From assembly GCF_041734645.1 (NCBI RefSeq), contig NZ_CP162010.1:1178001-1242000 (forward strand): DNA of 64,000 nt. The letters run 5' to 3'. The notes under the pieces were generated by a model, which was given only the letters and a program-made list of their open reading frames with translations, searched no databases and had not been told where the DNA came from. Source of the DNA: Rodentibacter sp901420285 (GTDB lineage: Bacteria; Pseudomonadota; Gammaproteobacteria; Enterobacterales; Pasteurellaceae). Shown one piece after another: positions 44,008-53,121 of this stretch (its first letter is position 1; the number at the start of each line of letters is the position of its first letter). The position numbers and the translations under genes were made by a program.

Positions 44008-44019
44008 CAATGCGGTGCT
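44008..44019 (+). repeat. Single CAATGCGGTGCT repeat between ompA and grxD
   Basis: An exact plus-strand copy lies in the context CTTCCAATGCGGTGCTAATTT, upstream of grxD on its non-coding side. Confidence 0.85.
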
Positions 44020-44069
44020 AATTTAGAGCGCTAAAGCTTCTTTTTTAAATATACCGTAAAAAACAAAAA

Positions 44070-44098
44070 AAAGACCTAAACCAAAGTTTAGGTCTTTC
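44070..44098. terminator. Terminator after ompA
   Basis: AAAGACCTAAAC and GTTTAGGTCTTT form a 12-bp stem with a 4-base loop. On the reverse strand it is followed by a T-rich run. Confidence 0.92.
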
Positions 44099-44134
44099 TC
44101 CATTTAATCCGCTAAAGGAAACTAAATTAAACTA

Positions 44135-45232
44135 TTATTTAGTACCATTAACTGCGATTTCAACACGACGATCCGGTGCTAAACAAGCGATAAGCGCTTT
44201 ACGACCTTTAACCGCGTCACAAGTTGCACCAGTAACTGGGTTCGCTTTACCGTAACCAGTTGCAGAGATATTTTGCGCAGCCACACCTTTAGATACTAAG
44301 TAGTTAGCTACGGTATCTGCACGACGTTGTGAAAGTTTTAAGTTAGATGCATCGGAACCGATACGGTCAGTGTAACCAGCCACAGCAACTTTAGAGTTGT
44401 TGATTTGTGCGATTTCACCGTAAATACCATCTAAAGTAGTTTTAGCTTCTGGTTTTAAGTTTGCTTTACCGAAAGCAAAAGTTACATCAGAGTTTAAGTT
44501 GAAAGTTTTGCTTACAACTTCAGGTGCAACAACTGGCGCAGCACCTTGACCGAAACGGTAAGATAAACCAGCGTTGATAGAACCGATCCATGGGTTATAA
44601 TCTACAGAGCTATCTGCAGTTTCTTGAGTGCGGAATTTACCTACACGAGTTAACCATTGATATTCAACACGCAATGCTAACTCTGGTAATGAAGGCAATG
44701 CGTATTCGAAACCAGCTGCGAATAAACCGGAAGTACGTAAACTATGACGACCTTCGGCATGATCACGATTGCCGTTGTCATAAACTTTGTAGTCAGAACG
44801 AACTAATGCAACACCGGCTTTACCGTAAAGATCCAAACCATCTAAGCTAGAAACTAAACCACCAAGGTTGTAGCTACCTTTTAAGCTTAAGTGAGCACCA
44901 TGGTTAGTATGTTTGAATGAAGTTAAATCATTACGAGTATATTTAACACGACCAAAGTCATCGTAACCTAATTCAGTTGCTAAACCGAAGTTATCACGAT
45001 TTAAAATTTGGTAACCGCCGAATACACCGTAAGTGAATGAGTTACGGTGATAACCTGTACCAAACTCTTGGCTATGTGCGTTATAACCATCGGTATTTGA
45101 TTTGATACCATCGTGGAAAGAAGCTTGACCAGCTTTAAAACCCGCATAGAAAGTATTTTCTTGCGGAGCTGCTTGAGCTACAGAAGCTGCGGCTAAACCG
45201 GCAACTACTAATGCGATTGCAGTTTTTTTCAT
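44135..45232 (-). CDS. ompA: OmpA-family outer-membrane protein (P5-like)
   Basis: The 365-residue protein has a signal peptide cleaved at AQAAPQ, then an eight-stranded beta-barrel (to about residue 215) that starts NTFYAGFKAGQASFHDG. The C-terminal OmpA peptidoglycan-binding domain contains FNLNSDVTFAFGKANLKPEA and GYTDRIGSDASNLKLSQRRADTVANYLVSKG. It anchors the outer membrane to the wall. The codon usage is biased to a narrow set, as in highly expressed genes. The leader is long (about 180 bases) and its own promoter is clear. Confidence 0.96.
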   Translation of the reverse strand: MKKTAIALVVAGLAAASVAQAAPQENTFYAGFKAGQASFHDGIKSNTDGYNAHSQEFGTGYHRNSFTYGVFGGYQILNRDNFGLATELGYDDFGRVKYTRNDLTSFKHTNHGAHLSLKGSYNLGGLVSSLDGLDLYGKAGVALVRSDYKVYDNGNRDHAEGRHSLRTSGLFAAGFEYALPSLPELALRVEYQWLTRVGKFRTQETADSSVDYNPWIGSINAGLSYRFGQGAAPVVAPEVVSKTFNLNSDVTFAFGKANLKPEAKTTLDGIYGEIAQINNSKVAVAGYTDRIGSDASNLKLSQRRADTVANYLVSKGVAAQNISATGYGKANPVTGATCDAVKGRKALIACLAPDRRVEIAVNGTK

Positions 45233-45617
45233 TTTGATGTCCTCTATTTAGTTAGTCATCGATTGGTAAGTAAGAAAAGTTTCCTCGTTTATTGTGAACT
45301 TTTTCATAAAGTTACGCACTAAACGTTTGCTTAACTAGGGTTTTGAATTTGCCCTATTCATCCTTTTGACAAATTCAATTCCTTTGTATCGCCAAAGGAA
45401 CGTTCAAAAGTACCGTCATTATGCTACAAAAATCCCAAAGGTCAAAGTTTTTTTGCCTCCTCTGGCTATTTTATAATCAAATAATACATAATATAAACGA
45501 TTATTCAGTATTTTTTCACACATTTACTTTGATTCTTTTTTCTTAAAATCGACATTGTCCGTCGCTTCATATATCATTTTTTCTCATTATTTCTACTAAA
45601 TTCTTGTGAGTAATATC
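45233..45617. other. Divergent intergenic region with the ompA leader
   Basis: The 385-bp gap holds the long ompA leader. It contains a small hairpin (CCTTTGTATCGCCAAAGG) and a PurR-like palindrome (45317-45332, with AAACGTTTGC). The ompA promoter lies at 45418-45445. The part next to ydiJ (45450-45600) is AT-rich with no clear signals. Confidence 0.6.
45418..45445 (-). promoter_or_regulatory. ompA promoter
   Basis: On the reverse strand TTGACC (45440-45445) and CATAAT (45418-45423) are separated by 16 bases. The transcript would have a leader of about 180 bases, as is common for ompA genes with stable mRNAs. Confidence 0.65.
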
Positions 45618-48600
45618 ATGCTACCCCGTCTTTCCAACGTTCCGCAATCGGACGCAACCGTTCAACATTATCTCAATGAACTTAAAAAACAGCATTTTGA
45701 AGGCGATATCGCCACGAGTTATGCCGATCGCTTAAGTCTTGCCACCGATAACAGCGTGTATCAACAACTACCGCAAGCGATTTTGTTCCCCAAAAATGTG
45801 GCGGATGTAGTGCGCTTAAGCAAGCTGGCGAATCGTCCGGAATTTCAATCGCTCACCTTTACCCCGCGCGGCGGTGGCACCGGCACCAACGGCCAATCAA
45901 TTAATAACAACATTATTGTCGATTTGTCACGTCATATGACGACGATTTTAGAACTCAACAAAGAAGAACGTTGGGTGCGTGTGCAAGCCGGCGTAGTGAA
46001 AGACCAACTCAACCAATTTTTAAAGCCGCACGGTCTATTCTTTGCACCGGAACTTTCCACCAGTAACCGCGCCACCTTAGGCGGAATGATTAATACCGAT
46101 GCGTCCGGCCAAGGCTCATTACAATATGGCAAAACCTCCAATCATGTATTGGCCCTACGCTCGGTGTTAATGAACGGCGATATTTTGGATACCCGTGCAC
46201 TTGATTCTGCCGACGTTTTAGAAAACATTGACACGCTTGACTTAAATCAAAGCAGCAAAAAACTTCATCAAGAAATCGCGCAACGTTGCCAAAAAAAACG
46301 CGCTGCCATTATTAATGATTTACCGCAACTCAACCGCTTTCTCACCGGTTACGATCTCAAAAATGTCTTCAACGAAGACGAAAGCGAATTTAACCTCACA
46401 CGCATTCTTACCGGCTCCGAAGGCTCCCTTGCTTTTATTTGCGAAGCCAAACTCAATCTTTTGCCGATTCCGCAATATCGCACGCTAATTAACATTAAAT
46501 ACAGTTCCTTTGATGCGGCGTTACGCAACGCGCCATTTATGGTGAAAGCCAATGCGTTGTCTGTCGAAACGATTGACTCAAAGGTGCTTAACCTCGCCAA
46601 ACAAGACATCATTTGGCACTCCGTCAACGAACTTTTAACCGAAGATGAAAGCAATCCGATTTTAGGCCTTAACATTGTGGAATATGCCGGCAACAATAAA
46701 GAAAAAATCGAACGCCAAGTGAACACACTTTGTCGTGCGCTGGATGAAAAAATCGCACAACGGCAAGATTTGATTATCGGCTATCAAGTTTGTTCCGATT
46801 TGCCGTCTATCGAACGTATTTACGCCATGCGCAAAAAAGCCGTGGGCTTACTCGGCAACGCCAAAGGTGCGGCTAAACCGATTCCATTCGTGGAAGACAC
46901 TTGCGTACCACCGCAGCATCTGGCCGATTACATCAGCGAATTTCGCGCCCTGCTAGATAGCCACAATTTACAATATGGAATGTTCGGCCACGTCGATGCA
47001 GGCGTGTTGCACGTGCGCCCGGCACTGGATTTATGTGATAAAGAACAAGTCAAACTGTTCAAACGTATTTCCGATGAGGTAGCCGAACTCACCGCTAAAT
47101 ACGGCGGTTTGCTGTGGGGCGAACACGGCAAAGGCATGCGTTCACATTATGGCGAAAAATTCTTCACGCCGGAATTGTGGCATGAACTGCGCTACATCAA
47201 AACCTTGTTTGATCCGAACAATCGCCTTAATCCGGGCAAAATCTGTACGCCATTAAATTCTCAAGAGGCGCTTTATTCAATTCTTTCGCCGATGCGCGCT
47301 GATAACGATCGCCAAATTCCGATTCAAATACGCGACGAATTTAAAGGTGCGATGAATTGTAACGGCAACGGTTTGTGCTTTAACTTCGATCAGCACAGCA
47401 TTATGTGTCCCTCCATGAAAGTGAGTAAAAACCGCGTCTTTTCGCCCAAAGGACGAGCGGCAATGATTCGCGAATGGCTACGTTTGCTAGCAAATGAAAA
47501 TGTGTCACCGGAACAGTTAGCGTTCCAAAAAACGGAAATCACACTTAGCACATTGGTCGAACGAATTCGCAACAGCGTACAAAAATGGCGTGGCGAATAC
47601 GATTTTTCTCACGAAGTCAAAGCCGCAATGGACACCTGTCTCGCCTGCAAAGCCTGCGCCAGCCAATGTCCGATTAAAATCGACGTGCCGAGTTTTCGCG
47701 CCAAATTCTTCCATTTTTATCACAGCCGCTATTTGCGTCCGGCAAAAGATCACATCGTGGCAAATTTAGAAATCGCGGCACCTTATATGGCGAAACAGGC
47801 AAAATTTTTCAATTATTTTACCAAGCTGAAAGCGACCCAAACGGTTGTGGAAAAAATTCTCGGGATGACGGATTTGCCTTTACTTTCGCAACCAAATTTA
47901 CAACAACAACTGGTGGAAATCGGCTATCAAGGCCAATCTCTTGAGGAATTAGAAGGTCTCAATGCGGTGCTCAAACAAGACATGATTTTCATCGTGCAAG
48001 ATCCTTACACCTCTTACTACGACGCTAAAGTGGTACGTGATTTCGTCGTGCTTGCCCAAAAACTCGGTTTCAAACCTATCGTGCTACCGTTTAAACCGAA
48101 CGGCAAAGCGATGCACATCAAAGGTTTCTTAACTCGCTTCAGCAAAACCGCCGCAACCCAAGCGGAATTTCTCAACCGTGTGGCGAAATTGGGTTTACCG
48201 CTCGTCGGCGTGGATCCCGCCATCGTGTTGTCTTATCGTGATGAATATAAAGAAGCGCTACAAGAAAAACGCGGCAATTTTCACGTGTTAACCGCGCACG
48301 AATGGCTCACCCAACAATTGCAAGATACGGCCCTGCTTGAGCGCTTAAAAAATGCGCTAAAAACCGACCATGCTTTTGAATGGTATTTATTCCCGCATTG
48401 CACGGAATCCGCATGTATGCCAAACAGTCCGAAAGAATGGCAACAAATTTTTACCCGATTCGGGCAACAATTAACGGTAGAAAAAGTCGGCTGCTGCGGT
48501 ATGGCGGGCGTATTCGGTCATGAGGTGCAAAACCAAACCATGAGCCGTGATATTTACGATCTTTCCTGGAGCAAAAAATTGCACGGAAAAGACTCGCGCT

Positions 48601-48713
48601 TTTGCCTCGCGACCGGCTATTCCTGCCGCAGTCAAGTAAAACGTTATGAACAGGTAACGTTAAAACATCCGGTGCAAGCATTGTTAGAAGTTTTATCTTC
48701 AGCCGAACGGTAA
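45618..48713 (+). CDS. ydiJ: YdiJ-like FAD/4Fe-4S oxidoreductase
   Basis: The 1031-residue protein fuses an FAD-binding oxidase (PCMH) domain (PRGGGTGTNGQSINN near residue 90), an FAD-linked C domain (GMFGHVDAGVLHVRP), a ferredoxin-like domain (CLACKACASQCPI), and a C-terminal CCG-type domain (CGMAGVFGHE). I choose the ATG at 45618 because MLPRLSNVPQ fits E. coli YdiJ better than a GTG start four codons earlier. Relatives oxidise D-2-hydroxyacids such as 2-hydroxyglutarate or D-lactate, passing electrons to the chain. The substrate here is not certain. A repeat copy lies inside at 47960-47971. Confidence 0.9.
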   Translation: MLPRLSNVPQSDATVQHYLNELKKQHFEGDIATSYADRLSLATDNSVYQQLPQAILFPKNVADVVRLSKLANRPEFQSLTFTPRGGGTGTNGQSINNNIIVDLSRHMTTILELNKEERWVRVQAGVVKDQLNQFLKPHGLFFAPELSTSNRATLGGMINTDASGQGSLQYGKTSNHVLALRSVLMNGDILDTRALDSADVLENIDTLDLNQSSKKLHQEIAQRCQKKRAAIINDLPQLNRFLTGYDLKNVFNEDESEFNLTRILTGSEGSLAFICEAKLNLLPIPQYRTLINIKYSSFDAALRNAPFMVKANALSVETIDSKVLNLAKQDIIWHSVNELLTEDESNPILGLNIVEYAGNNKEKIERQVNTLCRALDEKIAQRQDLIIGYQVCSDLPSIERIYAMRKKAVGLLGNAKGAAKPIPFVEDTCVPPQHLADYISEFRALLDSHNLQYGMFGHVDAGVLHVRPALDLCDKEQVKLFKRISDEVAELTAKYGGLLWGEHGKGMRSHYGEKFFTPELWHELRYIKTLFDPNNRLNPGKICTPLNSQEALYSILSPMRADNDRQIPIQIRDEFKGAMNCNGNGLCFNFDQHSIMCPSMKVSKNRVFSPKGRAAMIREWLRLLANENVSPEQLAFQKTEITLSTLVERIRNSVQKWRGEYDFSHEVKAAMDTCLACKACASQCPIKIDVPSFRAKFFHFYHSRYLRPAKDHIVANLEIAAPYMAKQAKFFNYFTKLKATQTVVEKILGMTDLPLLSQPNLQQQLVEIGYQGQSLEELEGLNAVLKQDMIFIVQDPYTSYYDAKVVRDFVVLAQKLGFKPIVLPFKPNGKAMHIKGFLTRFSKTAATQAEFLNRVAKLGLPLVGVDPAIVLSYRDEYKEALQEKRGNFHVLTAHEWLTQQLQDTALLERLKNALKTDHAFEWYLFPHCTESACMPNSPKEWQQIFTRFGQQLTVEKVGCCGMAGVFGHEVQNQTMSRDIYDLSWSKKLHGKDSRFCLATGYSCRSQVKRYEQVTLKHPVQALLEVLSSAER

Positions 48714-48730
48714 CGCTGAACGGCTCAAAT

Positions 48731-48775
48731 AGCACCGCATTGGAGCCCCGTCGCACAAGCCTCCAATGCGGTGCT
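48731..48775. repeat. Perfect inverted pair of the CAATGCGGTGCT repeat
   Basis: AAATAGCACCGCATTGGAG and CTCCAATGCGGTGCTATTT are near-perfect reverse complements separated by a short loop, with TTTT on the right. It lies 18 bases after the ydiJ stop and is probably its terminator. This is the clearest example of the repeat in hairpin form. Confidence 0.9.
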
Positions 48776-48851
48776 ATTTTGCCCTCTCGTGTACGCCTCC
48801 CATTAGGCGAGCCGAATGTAAATAAAACCAAATAATCTAATTACCGTTATT

Positions 48852-50015
48852 ATGATAAAAAACAAAACACCTCAAAATCTCATCGCTTTCAATTTCCTTT
48901 TGATCGCCTTCCTCACCGGCATCGCCTCCGCTTTCCAAACGCCGACATTGAGTTTATTTCTGTCGCAAGAAATTAACGCTTCACCATTTTTCGTCGGACT
49001 GTTTTACTCTGCCAATGCGATCATCGGCATTATCTTAAGTCAGATTTTAGCGAAATATTCCGATCGTCATGATGATCGCCGTAAAATCATGATTTATTGT
49101 TGCCTTATCGCTGTTACCGGATGCCTGCTATTCGCTTATAACCGCAATTATTACGTCTTGATTTTGCTCGGCACCACCTTGCTCGGTTTGGGTTCGGCGT
49201 CGAATCCACAATCTTTCGCCCTCGCGCGCGAATATGCGGAAAGCAACGGTAAAGAAGCAGTAATGTTCACCACCATTATGCGCACCCAAATATCGTTAGC
49301 CTGGATTGTGGGGCCGCCGCTATCGTTTTTTATCGCCCTAAACTGGGGGTTCGATTATATGTATCTGGTGGCCGGCTCGGCATTTTTGTTATGTGCTGGG
49401 GTGAGTCGTTTATTGCCGAAAATCTCGCCTCAACGCGCGGCGCAAAAATTGCAAGTTTTAGCCAATACAGCGCCGCGCCAAAGCGTGATTTATTTGTTCA
49501 TCGCCAATTTGTTATTGTGGACGTGCAACAGTATGTATTTGATTAATATGCCGTTATTTGTGATTAATGAATTGCATCTAGACAAAGAATTGGCCGGCAC
49601 ATTGATGGGAACCGCAGCGGGACTTGAAATCCCGGTGATGATTATTGCGGGCTATTTAACCCAATATTTCGGCAAAAAATCACTCATGTTGTTGGCGATG
49701 TTCGCCGGCTTCATCTTTTATATAGGCATGCTCTTCGCCACACAAACTTGGCAATTGCTGATTTTACAAGGCTTCAATGCGGTGCTCATCGGCATTGTCG
49801 CCACTATCGGTATGCTGTATTTCCAAGATTTAATGCCGAATCAGATGGGTAGCGCCACCACGCTATTTAGCAACGCCTCCAAGGCAAGTTGGATTATCGG
49901 CGGCCCGATTGCCGGCGCAATTGCGGAAATCTGGCATTATCATTCAGTGTTTTATCTGGCGGTAGTGCTGATTTTAGTCAGCATCGGCTGTTTAAATCAG
50001 GTGAAATCGGTATAA
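48852..50015 (+). CDS. Sugar efflux transporter, MFS (SetA/SetB-like)
   Basis: The 387-residue protein has twelve predicted transmembrane segments. SET-family features are FQTPTLSLFLSQEINASPFFVGLFYSANAIIGI, KYSDRHDDRRK and GLGSASNPQSFALAREYA. Members export sugars such as lactose or glucose analogues; the true substrate is not known. The leader has no strong ribosome binding site. A repeat copy lies inside at 49775-49786, read as GFNAVLIG. Confidence 0.87.
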   Translation: MIKNKTPQNLIAFNFLLIAFLTGIASAFQTPTLSLFLSQEINASPFFVGLFYSANAIIGIILSQILAKYSDRHDDRRKIMIYCCLIAVTGCLLFAYNRNYYVLILLGTTLLGLGSASNPQSFALAREYAESNGKEAVMFTTIMRTQISLAWIVGPPLSFFIALNWGFDYMYLVAGSAFLLCAGVSRLLPKISPQRAAQKLQVLANTAPRQSVIYLFIANLLLWTCNSMYLINMPLFVINELHLDKELAGTLMGTAAGLEIPVMIIAGYLTQYFGKKSLMLLAMFAGFIFYIGMLFATQTWQLLILQGFNAVLIGIVATIGMLYFQDLMPNQMGSATTLFSNASKASWIIGGPIAGAIAEIWHYHSVFYLAVVLILVSIGCLNQVKSV

Positions 50016-50047
50016 AAAAATACGGTCGTATTGACCGTATTTTTTTG
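50016..50047. terminator. Terminator between the set-like gene and pgi
   Basis: AAAATACGGTC and GACCGTATTTT form an 11-bp stem with flanking A and T runs, so it can serve both converging genes. Confidence 0.9.
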
Positions 50048-50056
50048 TTTAGCCCT

Positions 50057-51706
50057 TTAACGCCAGGCTTTGAATTGATTAATCAAGCCATTGGTTGAGC
50101 TGTCGTGGCTTTCCACTTTTTCGTCGTTCAGCAATTCAGGCAGAATTCGGTTGGCAAGTTGTTTGCCCAATTCCACGCCCCATTGATCGAAGCTATAAAT
50201 GTTGAACAACACGCCTTGTACGAAAATTTTATGTTCGTACATGGCAATCAATGCGCCCAAACTAAATGGAGTAATTTTTTGCAACAAAATGGAATTAGTC
50301 GGTTTATTACCGGTGAATACTTTAAATGGCACAATCTCTTCCACTTCCGTCAGCGTTTTGCCCGCTTTCAAAAATTCGGCTTCCACTTGTTCTTTGCTTT
50401 TGCCGAATGCCAACGCTTCCGTTTGCGCGAAGAAGTTGGACAGCAATTTGTTGTGATGATCGGACAACGGATTATGGCTTTGTGCCGGCGCGATAAAATC
50501 ACAAGGAATCAATGTGGTGCCTTGATGGATCAATTGATAGAACGCGTGCTGACCGTTCGTGCCCGGCTCGCCCCAAATAATCGGGCCGGTTTGGTAGTTG
50601 TCGATCACTTTGCCGTTGCGATCAACGTATTTTCCGTTAGATTCCATATTGCCTTGTTGGAAATAAGCGGCAAAACGGTGTAAATATTGGTCGTACGGTA
50701 AAATCGCTTCCGTTTGTGCGCCCAAGAAGTTAGTGTTCCACAAGCCTACTAAAGCCAGCGTGGTCGGAATATTTTGTTCCAATGGCGCATGGCGGAAGTG
50801 TTTATCCATTTCATGGGCACCGCTTAATAAGGCTTCAAAGTTTTCAAAACCGATAGAAAGGGCAATAGATAAACCGATAGCCGACCACAAAGAATAACGA
50901 CCGCCGACCCAATCCCAGAAACCGAACATATTGTTGGTATCGATACCGAATTTTTCCACTTCTTTCGCGTTGGTTGAAAGCGCTGCAAAGTGTTTTGCCA
51001 CGTGTTTTTCATCTTTTGCCGTTGCTAAGAACCAATCACGTGCGGAATTAGCGTTGGTCATAGTTTCTTGCGTAGTAAATGTTTTGGAGGCAACTAAAAC
51101 CAGCGTCGTTTCCGGATTCACTTTTTTCAGGGTTTCCGCAATGTGAGTGCCGTCCACGTTAGACACAAAGTGCATGGTTAAATGATTTTTATACGGACGC
51201 AACGCTTCGGTTACCATGTAAGGCCCAAGATCAGAACCGCCGATACCGATATTGATCACATCGGTAATGGCTTTGCCGGTATAACCTTTCCATTCACCGG
51301 AAATCACACGCTCACAAAAAGATTTCATTTTTGCCAATACCGCATTGACTTCCGGCATCACATCTTTGCCATCCACGAAAACCGGCGTATTGGCACGATT
51401 ACGAAGTGCAGTATGTAATACGGCACGATTTTCCGTGCGGTTAATTTTTTCCCCATTGAACATGGCTTCTTTGGCTTGTGTCAAGCCACATTCTTCAGTG
51501 AGCTGACGCAACAAGCCGAGGGTTTCTCGGGTCAGATTATTTTTGGAAAAATCCACCAAAATTTGGTTATCAAAGGTTAAAGAATAATTCTTGAAACGAT
51601 CTTTTTCTTGTCGGAATAAATCTTGAATACTGACATTAGCCAATTCAGTTTGATGAATTTCAAGCGCTTTCCACGCATTCGTGCTGGTTGGGTTGATATT
51701 TTTCAT
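50057..51706 (-). CDS. pgi: Pgi, glucose-6-phosphate isomerase
   Basis: The 549-residue enzyme interconverts glucose-6-phosphate and fructose-6-phosphate. I start it at the ATG at 51706 with GGAAGGAAA upstream, giving MKNINPTSTNAW. The family motifs NIGIGGSDLGPYM, WVGGRYSLWSAIGLSIAL and GQHAFYQLIHQGT are all present, with the catalytic His/Glu pair. The eight-unit repeat array lies just upstream, in the probable leader. Confidence 0.97.
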   Translation of the reverse strand: MKNINPTSTNAWKALEIHQTELANVSIQDLFRQEKDRFKNYSLTFDNQILVDFSKNNLTRETLGLLRQLTEECGLTQAKEAMFNGEKINRTENRAVLHTALRNRANTPVFVDGKDVMPEVNAVLAKMKSFCERVISGEWKGYTGKAITDVINIGIGGSDLGPYMVTEALRPYKNHLTMHFVSNVDGTHIAETLKKVNPETTLVLVASKTFTTQETMTNANSARDWFLATAKDEKHVAKHFAALSTNAKEVEKFGIDTNNMFGFWDWVGGRYSLWSAIGLSIALSIGFENFEALLSGAHEMDKHFRHAPLEQNIPTTLALVGLWNTNFLGAQTEAILPYDQYLHRFAAYFQQGNMESNGKYVDRNGKVIDNYQTGPIIWGEPGTNGQHAFYQLIHQGTTLIPCDFIAPAQSHNPLSDHHNKLLSNFFAQTEALAFGKSKEQVEAEFLKAGKTLTEVEEIVPFKVFTGNKPTNSILLQKITPFSLGALIAMYEHKIFVQGVLFNIYSFDQWGVELGKQLANRILPELLNDEKVESHDSSTNGLINQFKAWR

Positions 51707-51761
51707 AATGTTTCCTTCCGTTAGATAAAATAAATGTTGTGGCCCTGTGCGCATTTAAGCA

Positions 51762-51953
51762 TTCAATGCGGTGCTGTTTTGAATGCTCAGTGCGGTGCTG
51801 TTTTGAGTGTTCAATGCGGTGCTGTTTTGAATGTTCAATGCGGTGCTATTTTGAATGTTCAATGCGGTGCGATTTTGAGCGTTCAATGCGGTGCTATTTT
51901 GAGTGTTCAATGCGGTGCTATTTTGAGTGTTCAATGCGGTGCTATTTTGTAGC
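51762..51953 (+). repeat. Tandem array of eight 24-bp units containing CAATGCGGTGCT
   Basis: Eight units of exactly 24 bp (192 bp) start at 51762, 51786, 51810, 51834, 51858, 51882, 51906 and 51930. Each holds the 12-mer and a TTTTG spacer. Units 1, 3, 4, 6, 7 and 8 have the exact motif. Unit 2 has CAGTGCGGTGCT and unit 5 ends GCG. Because 24 is a multiple of 3, at least three frames stay open through the array; these are probably not genes. It lies between the alr stop and the pgi start, in the 323-bp gap. Confidence 0.95.
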
Positions 51954-52029
51954 TTCATTAAATTTCTGCCTCGTTATTGCGATAGCTTTGCATCTGGAAC
52001 GAAATTCATTGCATTATAAAATCGCGCGG

Positions 52030-53112
52030 TTAATCCACGTATTCGTTTATAACACGCGGCGTTAATTTTGTAATCAATTCGTAACTTAAAACTCCGGTGT
52101 ATTTAGCGACGGTTTCAATAGGCAATTCCTTACCCCATAAAATCACTTCATCGCCTACTTGATCTTGACTGTCCGGCCCTAAATCAACAGTGAGCATATC
52201 CATAGACACGCGCCCAACGATCGGCACAATTCTGCCGTTTAAATACACCGGAGTGCCTTCCGCCGCATCACGCGGATAACCATCGCCGTAGCCGATGGCA
52301 ACCACGCCAATTTTAGTGTCGCGCGGGCTGCTCCATATACCGCCGTAGCCGACCGGCTCGCCTTTTTTATGATGGCGCACGGCGATTAATGAAGAAGTCA
52401 AATTCATTACCGGCGTTAAACCGAATTCGCTACCAATGGTATCCGTCGGCGAAATGCCGTACATAATAATGCCGGGGCGCACCCAGTCCAAATGAGATTG
52501 CGGCCAAAATAAAATACCGCCCGATGCGGCGATACTGCGCTCGCCCGGTTTGTCTTGCGTTGCGCATAAAAAACGTTGAATTTGTAACGACGTGTAATCG
52601 GATTCAAGTTCGTCCGCGCGGCTGAAATGGCTGACGAAGCCGAAATGCGGTTGCACTTGCGGAAGTCTTTTCAACTCTTGATAAAATGTATCCACTTCCT
52701 CCAAAGAAACACCTAAACGATGCATGCCTGTATCAATTTTCAGCCACACTTTAATCGGACCGGTCACATCCGCGCGCTTTAACGCTTCAAGTTGTTCACG
52801 ATTATGCACGATGGTTTCGATATTATTCACCGCTAAAATTGGCAGATCTTTTTCGTTAAAAAAGCCTTCCAATAATAGAATCGGCTTGGTAATGCCGTTA
52901 GAACGCAACGCTAGCGCCTCTTCCAAACGCGCCACACCGAAGCAATCCACGTTTTTTTCTAAAGTAGAGGCCACAAACACTACGCCATGACCATAAGCAT
53001 TCGCTTTTACTACGGCAATAATTTTACTATTCGGCGCTTTTTGTTTAATCACGTCCAAATTATGTTTTAAGGCGCGCGAGCTAATTTTCGCGGTCGCCGG
53101 TTTTACGTTCAT
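52030..53112 (-). CDS. alr: Alr, alanine racemase
   Basis: The 360-residue PLP enzyme makes D-alanine for the wall. The PLP lysine is in AVVKANAYGHG near residue 35, the second catalytic tyrosine is near GYGDGYPR/VSMDM, and the RPGIIMYG motif is present. It starts nine bases after the dnaB stop, so the two are probably cotranscribed. Confidence 0.96.
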   Translation of the reverse strand: MNVKPATAKISSRALKHNLDVIKQKAPNSKIIAVVKANAYGHGVVFVASTLEKNVDCFGVARLEEALALRSNGITKPILLLEGFFNEKDLPILAVNNIETIVHNREQLEALKRADVTGPIKVWLKIDTGMHRLGVSLEEVDTFYQELKRLPQVQPHFGFVSHFSRADELESDYTSLQIQRFLCATQDKPGERSIAASGGILFWPQSHLDWVRPGIIMYGISPTDTIGSEFGLTPVMNLTSSLIAVRHHKKGEPVGYGGIWSSPRDTKIGVVAIGYGDGYPRDAAEGTPVYLNGRIVPIVGRVSMDMLTVDLGPDSQDQVGDEVILWGKELPIETVAKYTGVLSYELITKLTPRVINEYVD

Positions 53113-53121
53113 TATTTTTCC

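Noticed and set aside
51762..51953. CRISPR array
   Set aside because: The unit is a simple 24-bp tandem repeat without unique 30-bp spacers, and no cas genes are nearby.
51734..52065. Plus- and minus-strand open frames through the 24-bp array, encoding repeats such as QCGAILSV or QNSTALNT
   Set aside because: They exist because 24 is a multiple of 3 and the unit has no stop in several frames. None has a good ribosome binding site, and the same text appears in non-coding single copies.
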